Translations under genes and position numbers: made by a program | The notes under the pieces: model-generated | Told to the model about the DNA's origin: nothing | The model's database searches: none | What the model saw: the letters and a program-made list of their open reading frames with translations, nothing else | Source: Prosthecobacter debontii | Lineage (GTDB): Bacteria; Verrucomicrobiota; Verrucomicrobiia; Verrucomicrobiales; Verrucomicrobiaceae | Direction of reading: 5' to 3' | DNA length: 64,000 nt | Assembly: GCA_945869695.1 (NCBI GenBank) | Contig: CAMBPV010000002.1 | Coordinates: forward strand, 32,786 to 96,785 | Shown here: positions 46,096-55,948 of the stretch, piece after piece | Layout: each line of letters opens with the position of its first letter | Numbering within the stretch: the first letter of the stretch is position 1

Positions 46096-47418
46096 ATGCC
46101 CCCTGCGTCTGACTCCTTCCAAAGAATCCAGTCCATCCGTGCCGCCTTTCCTGAAGGTGGATTTTTTCGGGATAAGGAGTGGGTTTTGTCTCCCTCGGCT
46201 TTTCCTCTCGATGAGGAGACCGTCGGGCTCATCGAGGACCTCGGTCCCGCGCTTCTCGCGTTCCAGTCGGCCTGCAATACTCTCTACATCGAGAGCGCCG
46301 ATGGCAAGCAGCACCCCTGGGTCAGTGCCTTACTCGATCAGGGCAAGCCGCCTGACCTCGTCGCGCTGAGTCGGAAGAAAGCCTGGCAAAACGATCTGCC
46401 GCGCGTCATCCGGCCTGATTTGGTTTTGACCGAGAACGGTGTGTGCATTTCAGAGCTGGACTCCATACCCGGTGGCATCGGGCTGACGGCGTGGTTAAAC
46501 CAGACTTACGCGAGGCTCGGTGACGAGGTGATCGGAGGGGAGCATGGGATGCTGGATGGATTTGCGGCGGCCTTTCCGAGGGAGGACATTCTCATCTCCC
46601 GGGAGTCCGCAGATTATCAGCCTGAAATGGAGTGGCTGGTGGAGCAGGTCAATCACCGCAGCAGGAGTGCTAAACGGACGGTGATGAACCCGTGGAATAT
46701 CACGTCCCAAGAGCTGAATGGCGCATCGATTTATCGGTTCTTCGAGTTATTTGACCTCGCGAATGTGGAGCGCTCGGATGAGTTGCTGAAAATGGCTGAC
46801 GCCGGAGAACTCCAGGTGACGCCACCTCTCAAGCCATATTTGGAAGAGAAGCTCTGGCTGGCGCTTTTCTGGGTCCCTCAGCTCGAACGCTGGTGGCGGG
46901 AATCGCTGAGCGAAAAGCACTGGGATCTGCTGTGTGCGTGTATTCCCTTCGGTTGGGTGCTGAATCCTGCGCCACTTCCGGTGACTGCCGTCTATCCGGA
47001 GCTGGGCATTCACTCGTGGGAGGAGATGAAATCCTTCGGCCGAAAGCAACGCGAACTGGTGGTGAAGATCAGTGGCTTTTCAGAACGCGGATGGGGATCT
47101 CGCGGGGTTTTTATCGGGCACGATTTATCCCAAGAGGCCTGGGGCGCAGCGATCGATGAAGCGCTGGGGTCTTACTCTCAGAGCCCTTTTGTGATGCAGC
47201 GCTTTCGAGCAGGACGGGTCCTGAATCATCCCGCGTGGCGAGATGAAAAAGGGATGGCTGAGCTGGTCCAGTCACGAGTCAGACTCTGTCCGTATTATTT
47301 TGTCGTCGGTGAGGAGGCGCGCCTTTCCGGAGCGCTGGCGACGGTTTGCCCTGCGGACAAAAAGATTCTTCACGGCATGAGGGATGCGATGATGCTGCCC
47401 TGCCGACTGAAGAGCTGA
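46096..47418 (+). CDS. Hypothetical protein, possibly ATP-grasp-like
   Basis: Long clean ORF; VLTENGVCISELDSIPGGIGLTAWLN weakly recalls ATP-grasp-type enzymes. Confidence 0.45.
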   Translation: MPPASDSFQRIQSIRAAFPEGGFFRDKEWVLSPSAFPLDEETVGLIEDLGPALLAFQSACNTLYIESADGKQHPWVSALLDQGKPPDLVALSRKKAWQNDLPRVIRPDLVLTENGVCISELDSIPGGIGLTAWLNQTYARLGDEVIGGEHGMLDGFAAAFPREDILISRESADYQPEMEWLVEQVNHRSRSAKRTVMNPWNITSQELNGASIYRFFELFDLANVERSDELLKMADAGELQVTPPLKPYLEEKLWLALFWVPQLERWWRESLSEKHWDLLCACIPFGWVLNPAPLPVTAVYPELGIHSWEEMKSFGRKQRELVVKISGFSERGWGSRGVFIGHDLSQEAWGAAIDEALGSYSQSPFVMQRFRAGRVLNHPAWRDEKGMAELVQSRVRLCPYYFVVGEEARLSGALATVCPADKKILHGMRDAMMLPCRLKS

Positions 47419-47422
47419 AAAA

Positions 47423-48769
47423 TCAACCGATCAGCTCACGCATGGGCGCATGATTTCCCTCGATGAGGTATTGGGGACGGCCGGTGAGATCGGTGAGCGT
47501 CGCTTTTGAAACATCAATGCCGAGTCTCTGATACAAGGTGGCAAACACTTCCCCGAAGGCGACGGGGCGCTCGGTCGCCTCCCCTCCGATTTTGTCGGTA
47601 GCACCGATGACTTGGCCGTGATTCATGCCTCCGCCAGCGAGAAGCGCACAGGAAACGCGCGGCCAGTGGTCACGCCCACCTTTGGCATTGATGATCGGCG
47701 TGCGACCGAACTCACCCCATACGACGACCGATACATCCTGATCCAGCCCGCGCTCGTGGAGGTCGGTGATCAGGGCGCTCAGTCCTCGATCCAACAGCGG
47801 AAGGTCCTCGCGCAGTTGGCCAAAATTGTTCGAATGATAATCCCACCGGCTGAAAGCCAACGTCACGACACGCGCACCGGCCTCGACCAAACGACGGGCC
47901 GTGAGAAAATGCTCGGTGAGCCTCGGGCCTCCATCGTCTCGATTGGCATTCACACCCTTGCCGTAGCGCTCGAGGAGTTTGGGATTCTCCTTGGAGAGGT
48001 CCAGAGCATTGAGCAGTTTTGAGCTGGTCAAGACATCCATCGCCTGCTGGTGAAAGACATCCATGCCGCCCATGAGCCCACTGGCATCCACGTCTCGACG
48101 GAACTGATCAAAGCCATCGAGCAGGGCCCGGCGGTTTGCCAAACGCTCCAGGGTGACTCCATTGAGAGACATGTCCTGCGTGCCGCCGCCGCGATTGGCC
48201 TGAAACGGCGCGTGCGCGATGCCGAGAAAACCAGGCTCTCCCGTGCGAGCCCAGGGCATGTGCCCCATTTTGGGTGCCAGCCCCACAAAGCTGGGCATGG
48301 CAGGATCAACGGCTCCCTGAAGACGGGAGATCACCGATCCCATGGAGGGCCAGCCTCCTGGCGGCTGCCGCTTGGATGGGTGACCGGTGAGGCATTGGAA
48401 CGCATCATGACTGGTGTCGCAGTCTGACATGGAGCGGATCAAGGTGCATTTATCCATCATGCCCGCGAGAAGGGGCAGGTGCTCGCAGATCTGAATGCCG
48501 GGCACGCTGGTGGAGATGGGCTTAAACTCTCCGCGAATCTCCGAAGGGGCATCCATCTTCAGGTCGAAGATGTCCTGGTGAGAGGGTCCCCCGGGCAGGA
48601 AAACCATGATCACCGCTTTGTGTTTTTTGGAACTGCTCTGCTGTGACTCGGCTCGGAGCAGGTCGGGCAGCGAAAGCCCCCCCATGGCGAGTCCTCCGAT
48701 CTTCAGGTAGTTCCGTCGGGAGATTCCATCACAAAAGCCGCCACGGGGTTGGGTGTGAAGCGAGAGCAT
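47423..48769 (-). CDS. DUF1501 domain protein with Tat-like signal
   Basis: [69 protein letters not shown]. Confidence 0.93.
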   Translation of the reverse strand: MLSLHTQPRGGFCDGISRRNYLKIGGLAMGGLSLPDLLRAESQQSSSKKHKAVIMVFLPGGPSHQDIFDLKMDAPSEIRGEFKPISTSVPGIQICEHLPLLAGMMDKCTLIRSMSDCDTSHDAFQCLTGHPSKRQPPGGWPSMGSVISRLQGAVDPAMPSFVGLAPKMGHMPWARTGEPGFLGIAHAPFQANRGGGTQDMSLNGVTLERLANRRALLDGFDQFRRDVDASGLMGGMDVFHQQAMDVLTSSKLLNALDLSKENPKLLERYGKGVNANRDDGGPRLTEHFLTARRLVEAGARVVTLAFSRWDYHSNNFGQLREDLPLLDRGLSALITDLHERGLDQDVSVVVWGEFGRTPIINAKGGRDHWPRVSCALLAGGGMNHGQVIGATDKIGGEATERPVAFGEVFATLYQRLGIDVSKATLTDLTGRPQYLIEGNHAPMRELIG

Positions 48770-48814
48770 CCCTTCAATAAGTCAAACGCCAGCTTTTTCT
48801 TTCACCGGAGGGTG

Positions 48815-51220
48815 TTATCCGTCTTTTTTCACACCCCGCGCCGAGAGCACATTTTTCACGAGGCGCAGGAGATCGATGGGCTCATAAGGCTTTGGCAGAA
48901 CCGCAGCAAAACCGAAGGCCGCAGGTTTGGCCATGGCGGGGTCATCGGAGTAACCGGACGAGACGATCGCGAGGACGTTCGGGTCAAACGCACGGAGCTT
49001 TTCCATGGTGCGCACGCCTCCCATCCCGTTGGGGATCGAGAGATCCAGAACGACAAGGTCATAAGGACGCCCCTCGTGCATCGCCTCTTGATAAAGACGG
49101 ACGGTTTCACTTCCCTCTGCGCTTTCTCCCACGTCGAAGCCATGATTGGCCAAGTTACGCGTGATGAGGCTGCGCACGAGAGGATCATCTTCGAGAACCA
49201 ACACGCGTGACGACGGAGGCGGAGCCGTATCAAAGGCACTGCTAAGACCGAGCGCATCGACTTCCTCTGCATCGGAATCGACTGGCAGGTAAAAACGCAC
49301 CGAAGTGCCGCGACCCAATTCTGAACGAACGGAAAGAGAACCCCCATGCGCTTTTGCGATGGATTCACAGACGGTCAAGCCCAGTCCTGTCGCATTCTCC
49401 GCTTTGCGGGTGCTGAAGTAAGGCTCAAAAATGTGCGTCAAGTTTTCAGGAGAAATGCCTTCCCCCGAGTCCTGCACCTCGATGACCACACCTGTGGGTT
49501 GAACAGGGGTATCGAGCACCATTTCATTCGGGAACATCTCAGACGGATCAGGCGCAAAGCATCGCACAACCAACTCACCTCCATTTGGCATCGATTGCTC
49601 GGCGTTGCGCACCAGATTGCTCAACAACCTGCGGATCTGCGCGGCATCCACGGGGACCGTCGGCACGCCGTCTTGGACCTCGACGCGATACTGAAGATGA
49701 TTTCCGCGTGAGTGATTCTGGAAGAATTTTTCGATCAACTCGCTGAAGTGGGTCTGCCGTTTGATCGGAGCGCCACCGCGGGCAAAGGTGAGCAATTGCT
49801 GAACGAGGTTCTGCGCCTGAAGAGTGGCCTGCTTAGCCGTTTGAAGCTCGGGCACACGCTCGGTGTTCCCGCGAAGGCGCATCTCAGCAAGGGAAAGATT
49901 CCCCAGCAAAACGGTGAGCAGATTGTTGAAGTCATGCGCGAATCCACGGGCCAGTAAACCGAGTGACTCCAGGCGGTCCATCCGGCTTTTCCGCTCAGCT
50001 TCTTCACGGCGACTCGTGACGTCTTTGACCAGCAGCAGAAGTCCTTCTGCAAAAGGGTAGCCGCGCAGCTCAAGCCAAGCCTGTTTTTCTTCAAAATACA
50101 GCTCACGATTCACGGACTCGCGATGCAGCATGGCATGAGCGAGAGCTTCATGATGGGCCTCACGCATGGCGGAAGGCACGAGATCCCAGAAGTGCATACC
50201 TAAAAGGTTGGCGCGTGACTGCTCAAACAACTTGGTGGCGCTGGCGTTGGCGTAGATCAACCTCCAGCGTCCGTCGAGAGCGATGAGAGGATCGGAAATG
50301 CTCTTAACTACGTCAATGAGGGGCGCGGGTGTGGGAACAGCGTCTGCGATCGGCACAGTGTCTTGTGGTGCAGTGGGCAGCGGAACTGCCTGGAGTGGCA
50401 CGGCCGGAGCAGGCGATTCAGCGCTCGGTGCTCCCGGGGCTGTCAAGGTCCCCGTGGTCGGGCTTTGTGCCATGGCGAGACGTCGAAAGAGGATGATCAG
50501 ACCCGAGAGACTGTTGCGCTGATCACGCACCGCACCGGTTCGATCCTGAATCGGAACACGCTCTCCATTTCGATTGGTCATCCAAACGGTGCGCTCCTCC
50601 GCACGGCCTGTTTCATCTGCCAATTGGATCTCAGCCTGCTCCCCATTGGCATGAAAAATCCGGAACACTTCATTCAGTGATCGGCCCACAGCCTCCTCCG
50701 CCTGCCACTCGGTGATGCGTGACGCAGCGGGATTCATGAAGGTGATCACGCCGGCGAGATCGGCGGCGATCACACCATCCGCCAAGCCCTGGAAGGCCTC
50801 AAAGTAGCTCTGCTCACGGCGCAGTCTTTCCATCTCCTCTTTGAAGCGCGTGGCGGCCACTTCGACGGTGAGACGGAGTTCATCTTCATTGAAGGGCTTT
50901 AATAGGTAGCCGTGGGGTTGAGTCTCACGAGCCCGGGCAACAGTCTCGAGGTCCGCACAGGCCGTCACGTAAACGATTGCAGCAGGACCCTTTTCGTGCA
51001 GCCTTCGTGCCGTCTCGATGCCGTCCAACTGACCGGCGAGGTGCACGTCCATCAGGACCAAATCGGGTAACAGACTGTCAAACTTCTCCAAGACTTCCTC
51101 ACCCGATGCAAAGACGCCCAAGACCTCGTAGTCCAACTGGCTGAGCGTTGCAGCTATGTCGCAACCCACGAGACCTTCGTTCTCGACGATCAACACCCGA
51201 ATCTTGTCTAAAGAAGTCAT
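48815..51220 (-). CDS. Hybrid histidine kinase: N-terminal REC, PAS domains, HisKA/HATPase, C-terminal REC
   Basis: RVLIVENEGLVGCDIAATL...LVLMDVHL; GLLARGFAHDFNNLLTVLLGNLSLAE; VLVLEDDPLVRSLITRNL...LVVLDLSIP. Confidence 0.93.
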   Translation of the reverse strand: MTSLDKIRVLIVENEGLVGCDIAATLSQLDYEVLGVFASGEEVLEKFDSLLPDLVLMDVHLAGQLDGIETARRLHEKGPAAIVYVTACADLETVARARETQPHGYLLKPFNEDELRLTVEVAATRFKEEMERLRREQSYFEAFQGLADGVIAADLAGVITFMNPAASRITEWQAEEAVGRSLNEVFRIFHANGEQAEIQLADETGRAEERTVWMTNRNGERVPIQDRTGAVRDQRNSLSGLIILFRRLAMAQSPTTGTLTAPGAPSAESPAPAVPLQAVPLPTAPQDTVPIADAVPTPAPLIDVVKSISDPLIALDGRWRLIYANASATKLFEQSRANLLGMHFWDLVPSAMREAHHEALAHAMLHRESVNRELYFEEKQAWLELRGYPFAEGLLLLVKDVTSRREEAERKSRMDRLESLGLLARGFAHDFNNLLTVLLGNLSLAEMRLRGNTERVPELQTAKQATLQAQNLVQQLLTFARGGAPIKRQTHFSELIEKFFQNHSRGNHLQYRVEVQDGVPTVPVDAAQIRRLLSNLVRNAEQSMPNGGELVVRCFAPDPSEMFPNEMVLDTPVQPTGVVIEVQDSGEGISPENLTHIFEPYFSTRKAENATGLGLTVCESIAKAHGGSLSVRSELGRGTSVRFYLPVDSDAEEVDALGLSSAFDTAPPPSSRVLVLEDDPLVRSLITRNLANHGFDVGESAEGSETVRLYQEAMHEGRPYDLVVLDLSIPNGMGGVRTMEKLRAFDPNVLAIVSSGYSDDPAMAKPAAFGFAAVLPKPYEPIDLLRLVKNVLSARGVKKDG

Positions 51221-51248
51221 TAATTATAGCAAACAGGGAATGTTAACT

Positions 51249-54125
51249 CTAATTATCAATATGCGCCATAGGAAAACGTAAATTAAATTCGGTTCCGTTG
51301 TTGGGGGCTCCCGAGAGTCTGAGTTCGCCACGCATTTGCTCAGCGAAGACTCCGAGAATTTTCAAGCCCAGCCCCGATGCCGTGGCGGAGTCAAAATTTT
51401 CGGGCAAGCCAGCGCCATTGTCACTGACCACAAACTCACCGACCCCATTTTCGAGGGTTAACCGGACTCGGATGGCTCCGTTTCGCCCATCGGGGAAAGC
51501 GTATTCGAAGGCATTGGAGAGGGTTTCGTTGAGAATCAAGGCCAGGGGCATCATCCACTCGTGATCGAGCGGGACAGACGTGATGTCGAGCGTCAGCGAG
51601 ACTTGCTCCTCCGGGACGGCATAACACTCCCGCAGACGCTGAGCGAGACCCCGGGCAAAGTCCGCAAAGTCAGGGCCTTCATCTAGCACCAGCTGATACA
51701 GGTGCTGATGGAGGGCGGCGATGGAACGAACGCGATTCTGGCTGGAGCGCAGCACATCCCGAGCCGGCTGATCCGCCAGAGAGTTCATCTGGAGATTCAA
51801 CATGCTGGAGATGATCTGGAGATGGTTCTTGATCCGATGATGGGTTTCACCCAGGAGGAGCTTCTCGCGGTCGAGGTCAGCCACGGGCCATTGGGAAACG
51901 GGCCTGATCAAGTGCGTGCCGGGCGACAGAGGCTCGACCGACGGAGCGGGCAAAGCTGGAATTTCAGGCTGCTGCACCTGTTCTTCAAAAAGATCGACCG
52001 AGTTTCCGCCCTCGGACGCGGCTTTGGCAAAAAAGCGCCCGCTGCCTTTCATCCCACCTTTCCCATAGTAGTTCCATTCGAAGGCTTCTTCGGGTGAAGC
52101 GATCCGCGCCTGCAGGTCGCCGTAGAATCCTGTCGGGTCCGAGGGACGGAACAATCCATGGAGCCAGCCTCCTTGGGCCTCTGGGGTCGCAAATCCAAAT
52201 CGAGCCGCCGCGTCATCGGACCATTGGGTGATGCGGCCACTTCCGTCGGTCTGGAGAAGCCAAAGGATGGCCGGAGGCTTTGGCGCTTCGACGATGGCCG
52301 CAGGCGGCTCTGACTTTTCAACCCTGACCGGGGGCGCTTCCGGGGGCGTTGGGCTCGCCGGGAGAACTTCTTCGCTTCCCTGAAGGAAGTGGATGGCCGT
52401 ATGCACATCTCCGGCAGCATCTGGAACAAGGGCGATGCGGAGATTGGCTTCGCGTGCAGATCCATCGGGCCGGAGAATCGTCACATCGAGCACGGTCGAA
52501 CGCCGACCCTCGTCCCGCATGACGCGCAGGCCCTCGCGGCGTTTGACGACACTGTCTGGCGCCAACCAATCTTCTGAGTTGAGGCGCCTCAGCTCCCCCT
52601 TTGAACGACGGAGGAGCCGCTCCGCAGCCTGATTTGCCTCAAAGATCGAGCCGTTTTTGTCGATGAGCACGACTCCCACCGGGGTCTCGCCGAGCAGCGT
52701 CCTGAATTTGGCCTCGTTTGAACGAAGCTGTTCCTCCATGCGACAGGTGTCGGTGACGTCATGAATCGAAATGAGCAGTCCCCCGCCAGCGAGGGAGACG
52801 GGTCGGAACTCGAGTTCCTTCAGGAGTCCATCTGCGGTGGCCAGAGAGAGGACACGCGTCAATTGCCGGCGCCAGATATCGTTGGACCAGACCGCAGAAA
52901 CTGACTTTTTGTGGTCCTCAGTCGGGCACGCACTGAGCAGCCAAGTCTCCACGTTTTCACCCTGCTGAAGCCCACGCCCCAGTAACTTGGCGATGTGCTC
53001 GTTGTGATGAATGGGCATGCCTCTCTCGTTCAACACCACGAGTCCGCAAGAGAGTGAGTCAAGAACCGCACGCTGCCGAGACTCACGCTTTGCGAAGGCG
53101 GCCTCGACATCGCGGAGGATCGCCGTTTCTTGACGCGCTAGGCGAAGTTCCTCCACCAAGCTAGGGTCCTGGGGGCCGCTGGGAGGGGGTGTCCCTTTTT
53201 CCCAGGGCGCACTTTCCAACGCTAGGGCGTAAACTTGATTGCCTGCGGCTCCAGTCGGACGAGTCAGCAGCCACTGGGAAGGCAAGGATGCCCCCACCCC
53301 TGTCGCAGCACTGGCCTCGTCATTCCGGTGGATGCGCATCACTTCCGTCGCAGGCTCTTTCGACATCGCGACGCGGTGAATGGCTGCTAAAGACTGATCT
53401 CGCAGACTCAACGGATCCGCGCCATCTCCGTAAGCTGACCAAAAGTAAGTGACTCCCTCTTGCACTCCTTTGGACAAGATCGGTCCCAAAGCCGCTACAT
53501 TTGCCTTCTGTATCTTGCCCGTGATGTCGAGCAAGAGGATGGGAATGGCGGAATCGAAGAGTCCGTTGCCCAAATTCTCAATCGGTCTTGGTGCCCCCGC
53601 TTCAGGCGCAGCTTTCGTTTCAGCAGGCAAGGCCGCTTGGGTGACCTTCGCGGGACCCGGATACTTCTCACAACTCACCATGAGGCCGCCCACTGAGGCG
53701 TCGGCCCTCCGACGCCAGGGCCTTACTTCCCACCGGTAGACGATTGACTCCCCTTTCTGTCCACTCAAGGCATCGTGCTCGCTGCGGACGACGTGGCCCT
53801 GAAGCGCCCTCTCATAAACCTGCTTCCATCCGGGGTGCAAGTTTGGAAAAACCTCGAACTGGCTCCGTCCCAAGAGCGGAACAACCTGCTGCAACCCAAA
53901 TTCATCGACCCACATGCGATTAGCCACGAGATACCGCATCTGGTCATCGAACATGGCTAGGGCGATCGGCGCATTCTCAAGAAGAATATCGGGATGGTGC
54001 TCGGCGCCCCCCTCCCCTGATGGCCCCCCGCCACCTTCGACTCCCCCGGCCGAGGAGCTTCGATCACTCGAAACGAGTGGCATTTTGGCTTGAACGACAG
54101 TGCGAAGAATGGAGGGAGTCGGCAT
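51249..54125 (-). CDS. Multi-PAS sensor histidine kinase (HisKA_2-type)
   Basis: Several PAS segments; LLLGETHHRIKNHLQIISSMLNLQMNSL phosphoacceptor; HATPase SDNGAGLP. Confidence 0.9.
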   Translation of the reverse strand: MPTPSILRTVVQAKMPLVSSDRSSSAGGVEGGGGPSGEGGAEHHPDILLENAPIALAMFDDQMRYLVANRMWVDEFGLQQVVPLLGRSQFEVFPNLHPGWKQVYERALQGHVVRSEHDALSGQKGESIVYRWEVRPWRRRADASVGGLMVSCEKYPGPAKVTQAALPAETKAAPEAGAPRPIENLGNGLFDSAIPILLLDITGKIQKANVAALGPILSKGVQEGVTYFWSAYGDGADPLSLRDQSLAAIHRVAMSKEPATEVMRIHRNDEASAATGVGASLPSQWLLTRPTGAAGNQVYALALESAPWEKGTPPPSGPQDPSLVEELRLARQETAILRDVEAAFAKRESRQRAVLDSLSCGLVVLNERGMPIHHNEHIAKLLGRGLQQGENVETWLLSACPTEDHKKSVSAVWSNDIWRRQLTRVLSLATADGLLKELEFRPVSLAGGGLLISIHDVTDTCRMEEQLRSNEAKFRTLLGETPVGVVLIDKNGSIFEANQAAERLLRRSKGELRRLNSEDWLAPDSVVKRREGLRVMRDEGRRSTVLDVTILRPDGSAREANLRIALVPDAAGDVHTAIHFLQGSEEVLPASPTPPEAPPVRVEKSEPPAAIVEAPKPPAILWLLQTDGSGRITQWSDDAAARFGFATPEAQGGWLHGLFRPSDPTGFYGDLQARIASPEEAFEWNYYGKGGMKGSGRFFAKAASEGGNSVDLFEEQVQQPEIPALPAPSVEPLSPGTHLIRPVSQWPVADLDREKLLLGETHHRIKNHLQIISSMLNLQMNSLADQPARDVLRSSQNRVRSIAALHQHLYQLVLDEGPDFADFARGLAQRLRECYAVPEEQVSLTLDITSVPLDHEWMMPLALILNETLSNAFEYAFPDGRNGAIRVRLTLENGVGEFVVSDNGAGLPENFDSATASGLGLKILGVFAEQMRGELRLSGAPNNGTEFNLRFPMAHIDN

Positions 54126-54237
54126 CAGGAAAATTATTTTATATATCCGAATCTAATTTCCGAGAAGCTTCTCAACAAGTTGAAAGAATAAAATTTTAAA
54201 AAAAGCGGCTCGGAAACCTGGTTTTTCAATTCTTCGT

Positions 54238-54678
54238 CTATTCTCGGTGATAGGGCTCGCCTCGATTGATGGTGCCTGCCCGATAGATCTGCTCCAAAAG
54301 CACGATCAGGGCCATTTCATGTTGGAGAGTCATCGTCGAAAGAGCCCACGTCTCCTGAACCGACTCACGAAATCGCTGACTGTGGCCATCCGCACCTCCA
54401 ACAAATAAACACACCCGTTTCGTGGCCGAGAGTTCTTTCGACTTGATCCACTGCGCCAAGGCGGTGCTCCGCATCTGCTTACCTCGTTCATCGAGAGCAA
54501 TCCGGTAGGACCCCTCTCCCGCGAGCATCATGGCTTTCTCCACCTGCTCGACTGGACCCTCTTTCAGCGCCATCCATTCGACTTTTGCAGTCCGGCTCAA
54601 TCGTGCCAGATAGTCCGCCACTGCATCTCGAGCCCAAGGCAGCGCGGGTTTACCAATGGTGACAATCTTCCAGTTCAT
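54238..54678 (-). CDS. rlmH: 23S rRNA (pseudouridine-1915-N3)-methyltransferase
   Basis: MNWKIVTIGKPALPWARDAVADYLARL, YRIALDERGKQMRSTALAQWI, C-terminal EQIYRAGTINRGEPYHRE. Confidence 0.93.
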   Translation of the reverse strand: MNWKIVTIGKPALPWARDAVADYLARLSRTAKVEWMALKEGPVEQVEKAMMLAGEGSYRIALDERGKQMRSTALAQWIKSKELSATKRVCLFVGGADGHSQRFRESVQETWALSTMTLQHEMALIVLLEQIYRAGTINRGEPYHRE

Positions 54679-54874
54679 TCCTGATTTATAGCAGAGGAGG
54701 AACAACGGCGCAGAACATTCGAAGCTGGCTAAAAAATTATGTCATTTATATATTTTTTGCGATAAACATCAAAAATGTGAATCATTTGAGTGATTGTTGT
54801 TGCGCAATTCGCAAAAAAAGCTTAAATTTGTCTCGCGAATTCAAAAATAATCTCATTATTAAACAACTCATCCT

Positions 54875-55756
54875 ATGTCCCACACATTACGCTTCCTGAC
54901 AATTGGAGCCATCGCAATGGTCTCCGTGACGTCTTGCTCCCTCCCTCCCCGCCAGGCTTGGACTCAAATTCAAAGGGAAGGCCTCATCCCATTTGTGGCT
55001 GAACAGTGGAATGGTGGCGTCGCTCCAGCTAACAGAAGCGCACCCAGCAGCCAGCAGATGATCGCCACCAAGCAGGCTCCTGCTAGCAAGCCAGTGGCCT
55101 CTGCTCCAACCACACCTGCTCCTGTCGTGGCTGGCAACACGACTCCGTCTCCTGCGATGCTGGATGCGCAAGAGATCCCAACCGCTGGCAGTGTCCCCGG
55201 ACTCTCTGGATATGTCCGCTCCCCTTACACCAATCCTCCACGCCTCGTTGATGTGCGCGGCATGAGCGTTGGATCAAAGGTGGTCTGCCCATTCACAAAC
55301 AAGCCTTTCTTGGTGCCAGCTGCAGCCCAAGCCGCCCCTCAGCAGGTCGCATCCGCCCCAGCACCAACGCCTGCCCCAATTCCTCAGTCAGCACCAATCC
55401 CAATGGTGCCCGCAACCATCCCGGCTCCATCCACAGTGGCTGCTCTCACAAAACCACAGCCTTCCGCCCCTCCTGTTGTCGCCCCCCAAACGAAGCCTCA
55501 GGCGCAACCAACACCAGCGGCTGAGCAGCCAAAAGCCGTCGCTCAAGAGATCCCATTTGGAAACTCAATCGCAGGTCGCCCAGGCTTCGTGAACAGCCCC
55601 TTTGCTGCAAAACATCAGCTTGTGGACGTCACCGGTCTTCCGACCGGCATGGAAGTGAAGTGCCCTTACACAGGAAAGCTCTTCCGCGTTCCACCACAGG
55701 ATCAAGCTCAGGATAAGGCCCCGACGACCGACGTCGCCTCCCCAGAGAAGAAATAA
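54875..55756 (+). CDS. Pro/Ala-rich lipoprotein with two SPY/F-LVDV-CPYT repeats
   Basis: VPGLSGYVRSPYTNPPRLVDVRGMSVGSKVVCPFTNKPFLVP and IAGRPGFVNSPFAAKHQLVDVTGLPTGMEVKCPYTGKLFRVP. Confidence 0.65.
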   Translation: MSHTLRFLTIGAIAMVSVTSCSLPPRQAWTQIQREGLIPFVAEQWNGGVAPANRSAPSSQQMIATKQAPASKPVASAPTTPAPVVAGNTTPSPAMLDAQEIPTAGSVPGLSGYVRSPYTNPPRLVDVRGMSVGSKVVCPFTNKPFLVPAAAQAAPQQVASAPAPTPAPIPQSAPIPMVPATIPAPSTVAALTKPQPSAPPVVAPQTKPQAQPTPAAEQPKAVAQEIPFGNSIAGRPGFVNSPFAAKHQLVDVTGLPTGMEVKCPYTGKLFRVPPQDQAQDKAPTTDVASPEKK

Positions 55757-55782
55757 ATTTCAGGGTTAGTGTTGTTGTTTGG

Positions 55783-55818
55783 CCCCGCTCCGGTTCGCGC
55801 TGGAGCGGGGTTCTTTTT
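55783..55818 (+). terminator. Rho-independent terminator
   Basis: ccccgctcc-ggttcgcgct-ggagcgggg followed by ttctttttt. Confidence 0.85.
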
Positions 55819-55948
55819 TGAGGGAAGATTCCACCGTGTCGCCGATTTTTGTCACGCCTCGTCAAGCGATAACTCTTCCCCGTGAGAAGTTCGCTTGCCC
55901 TGCCATGGGGGCTCGCTAACTCAGCGGACCTCAATTTCAAACAACCTC

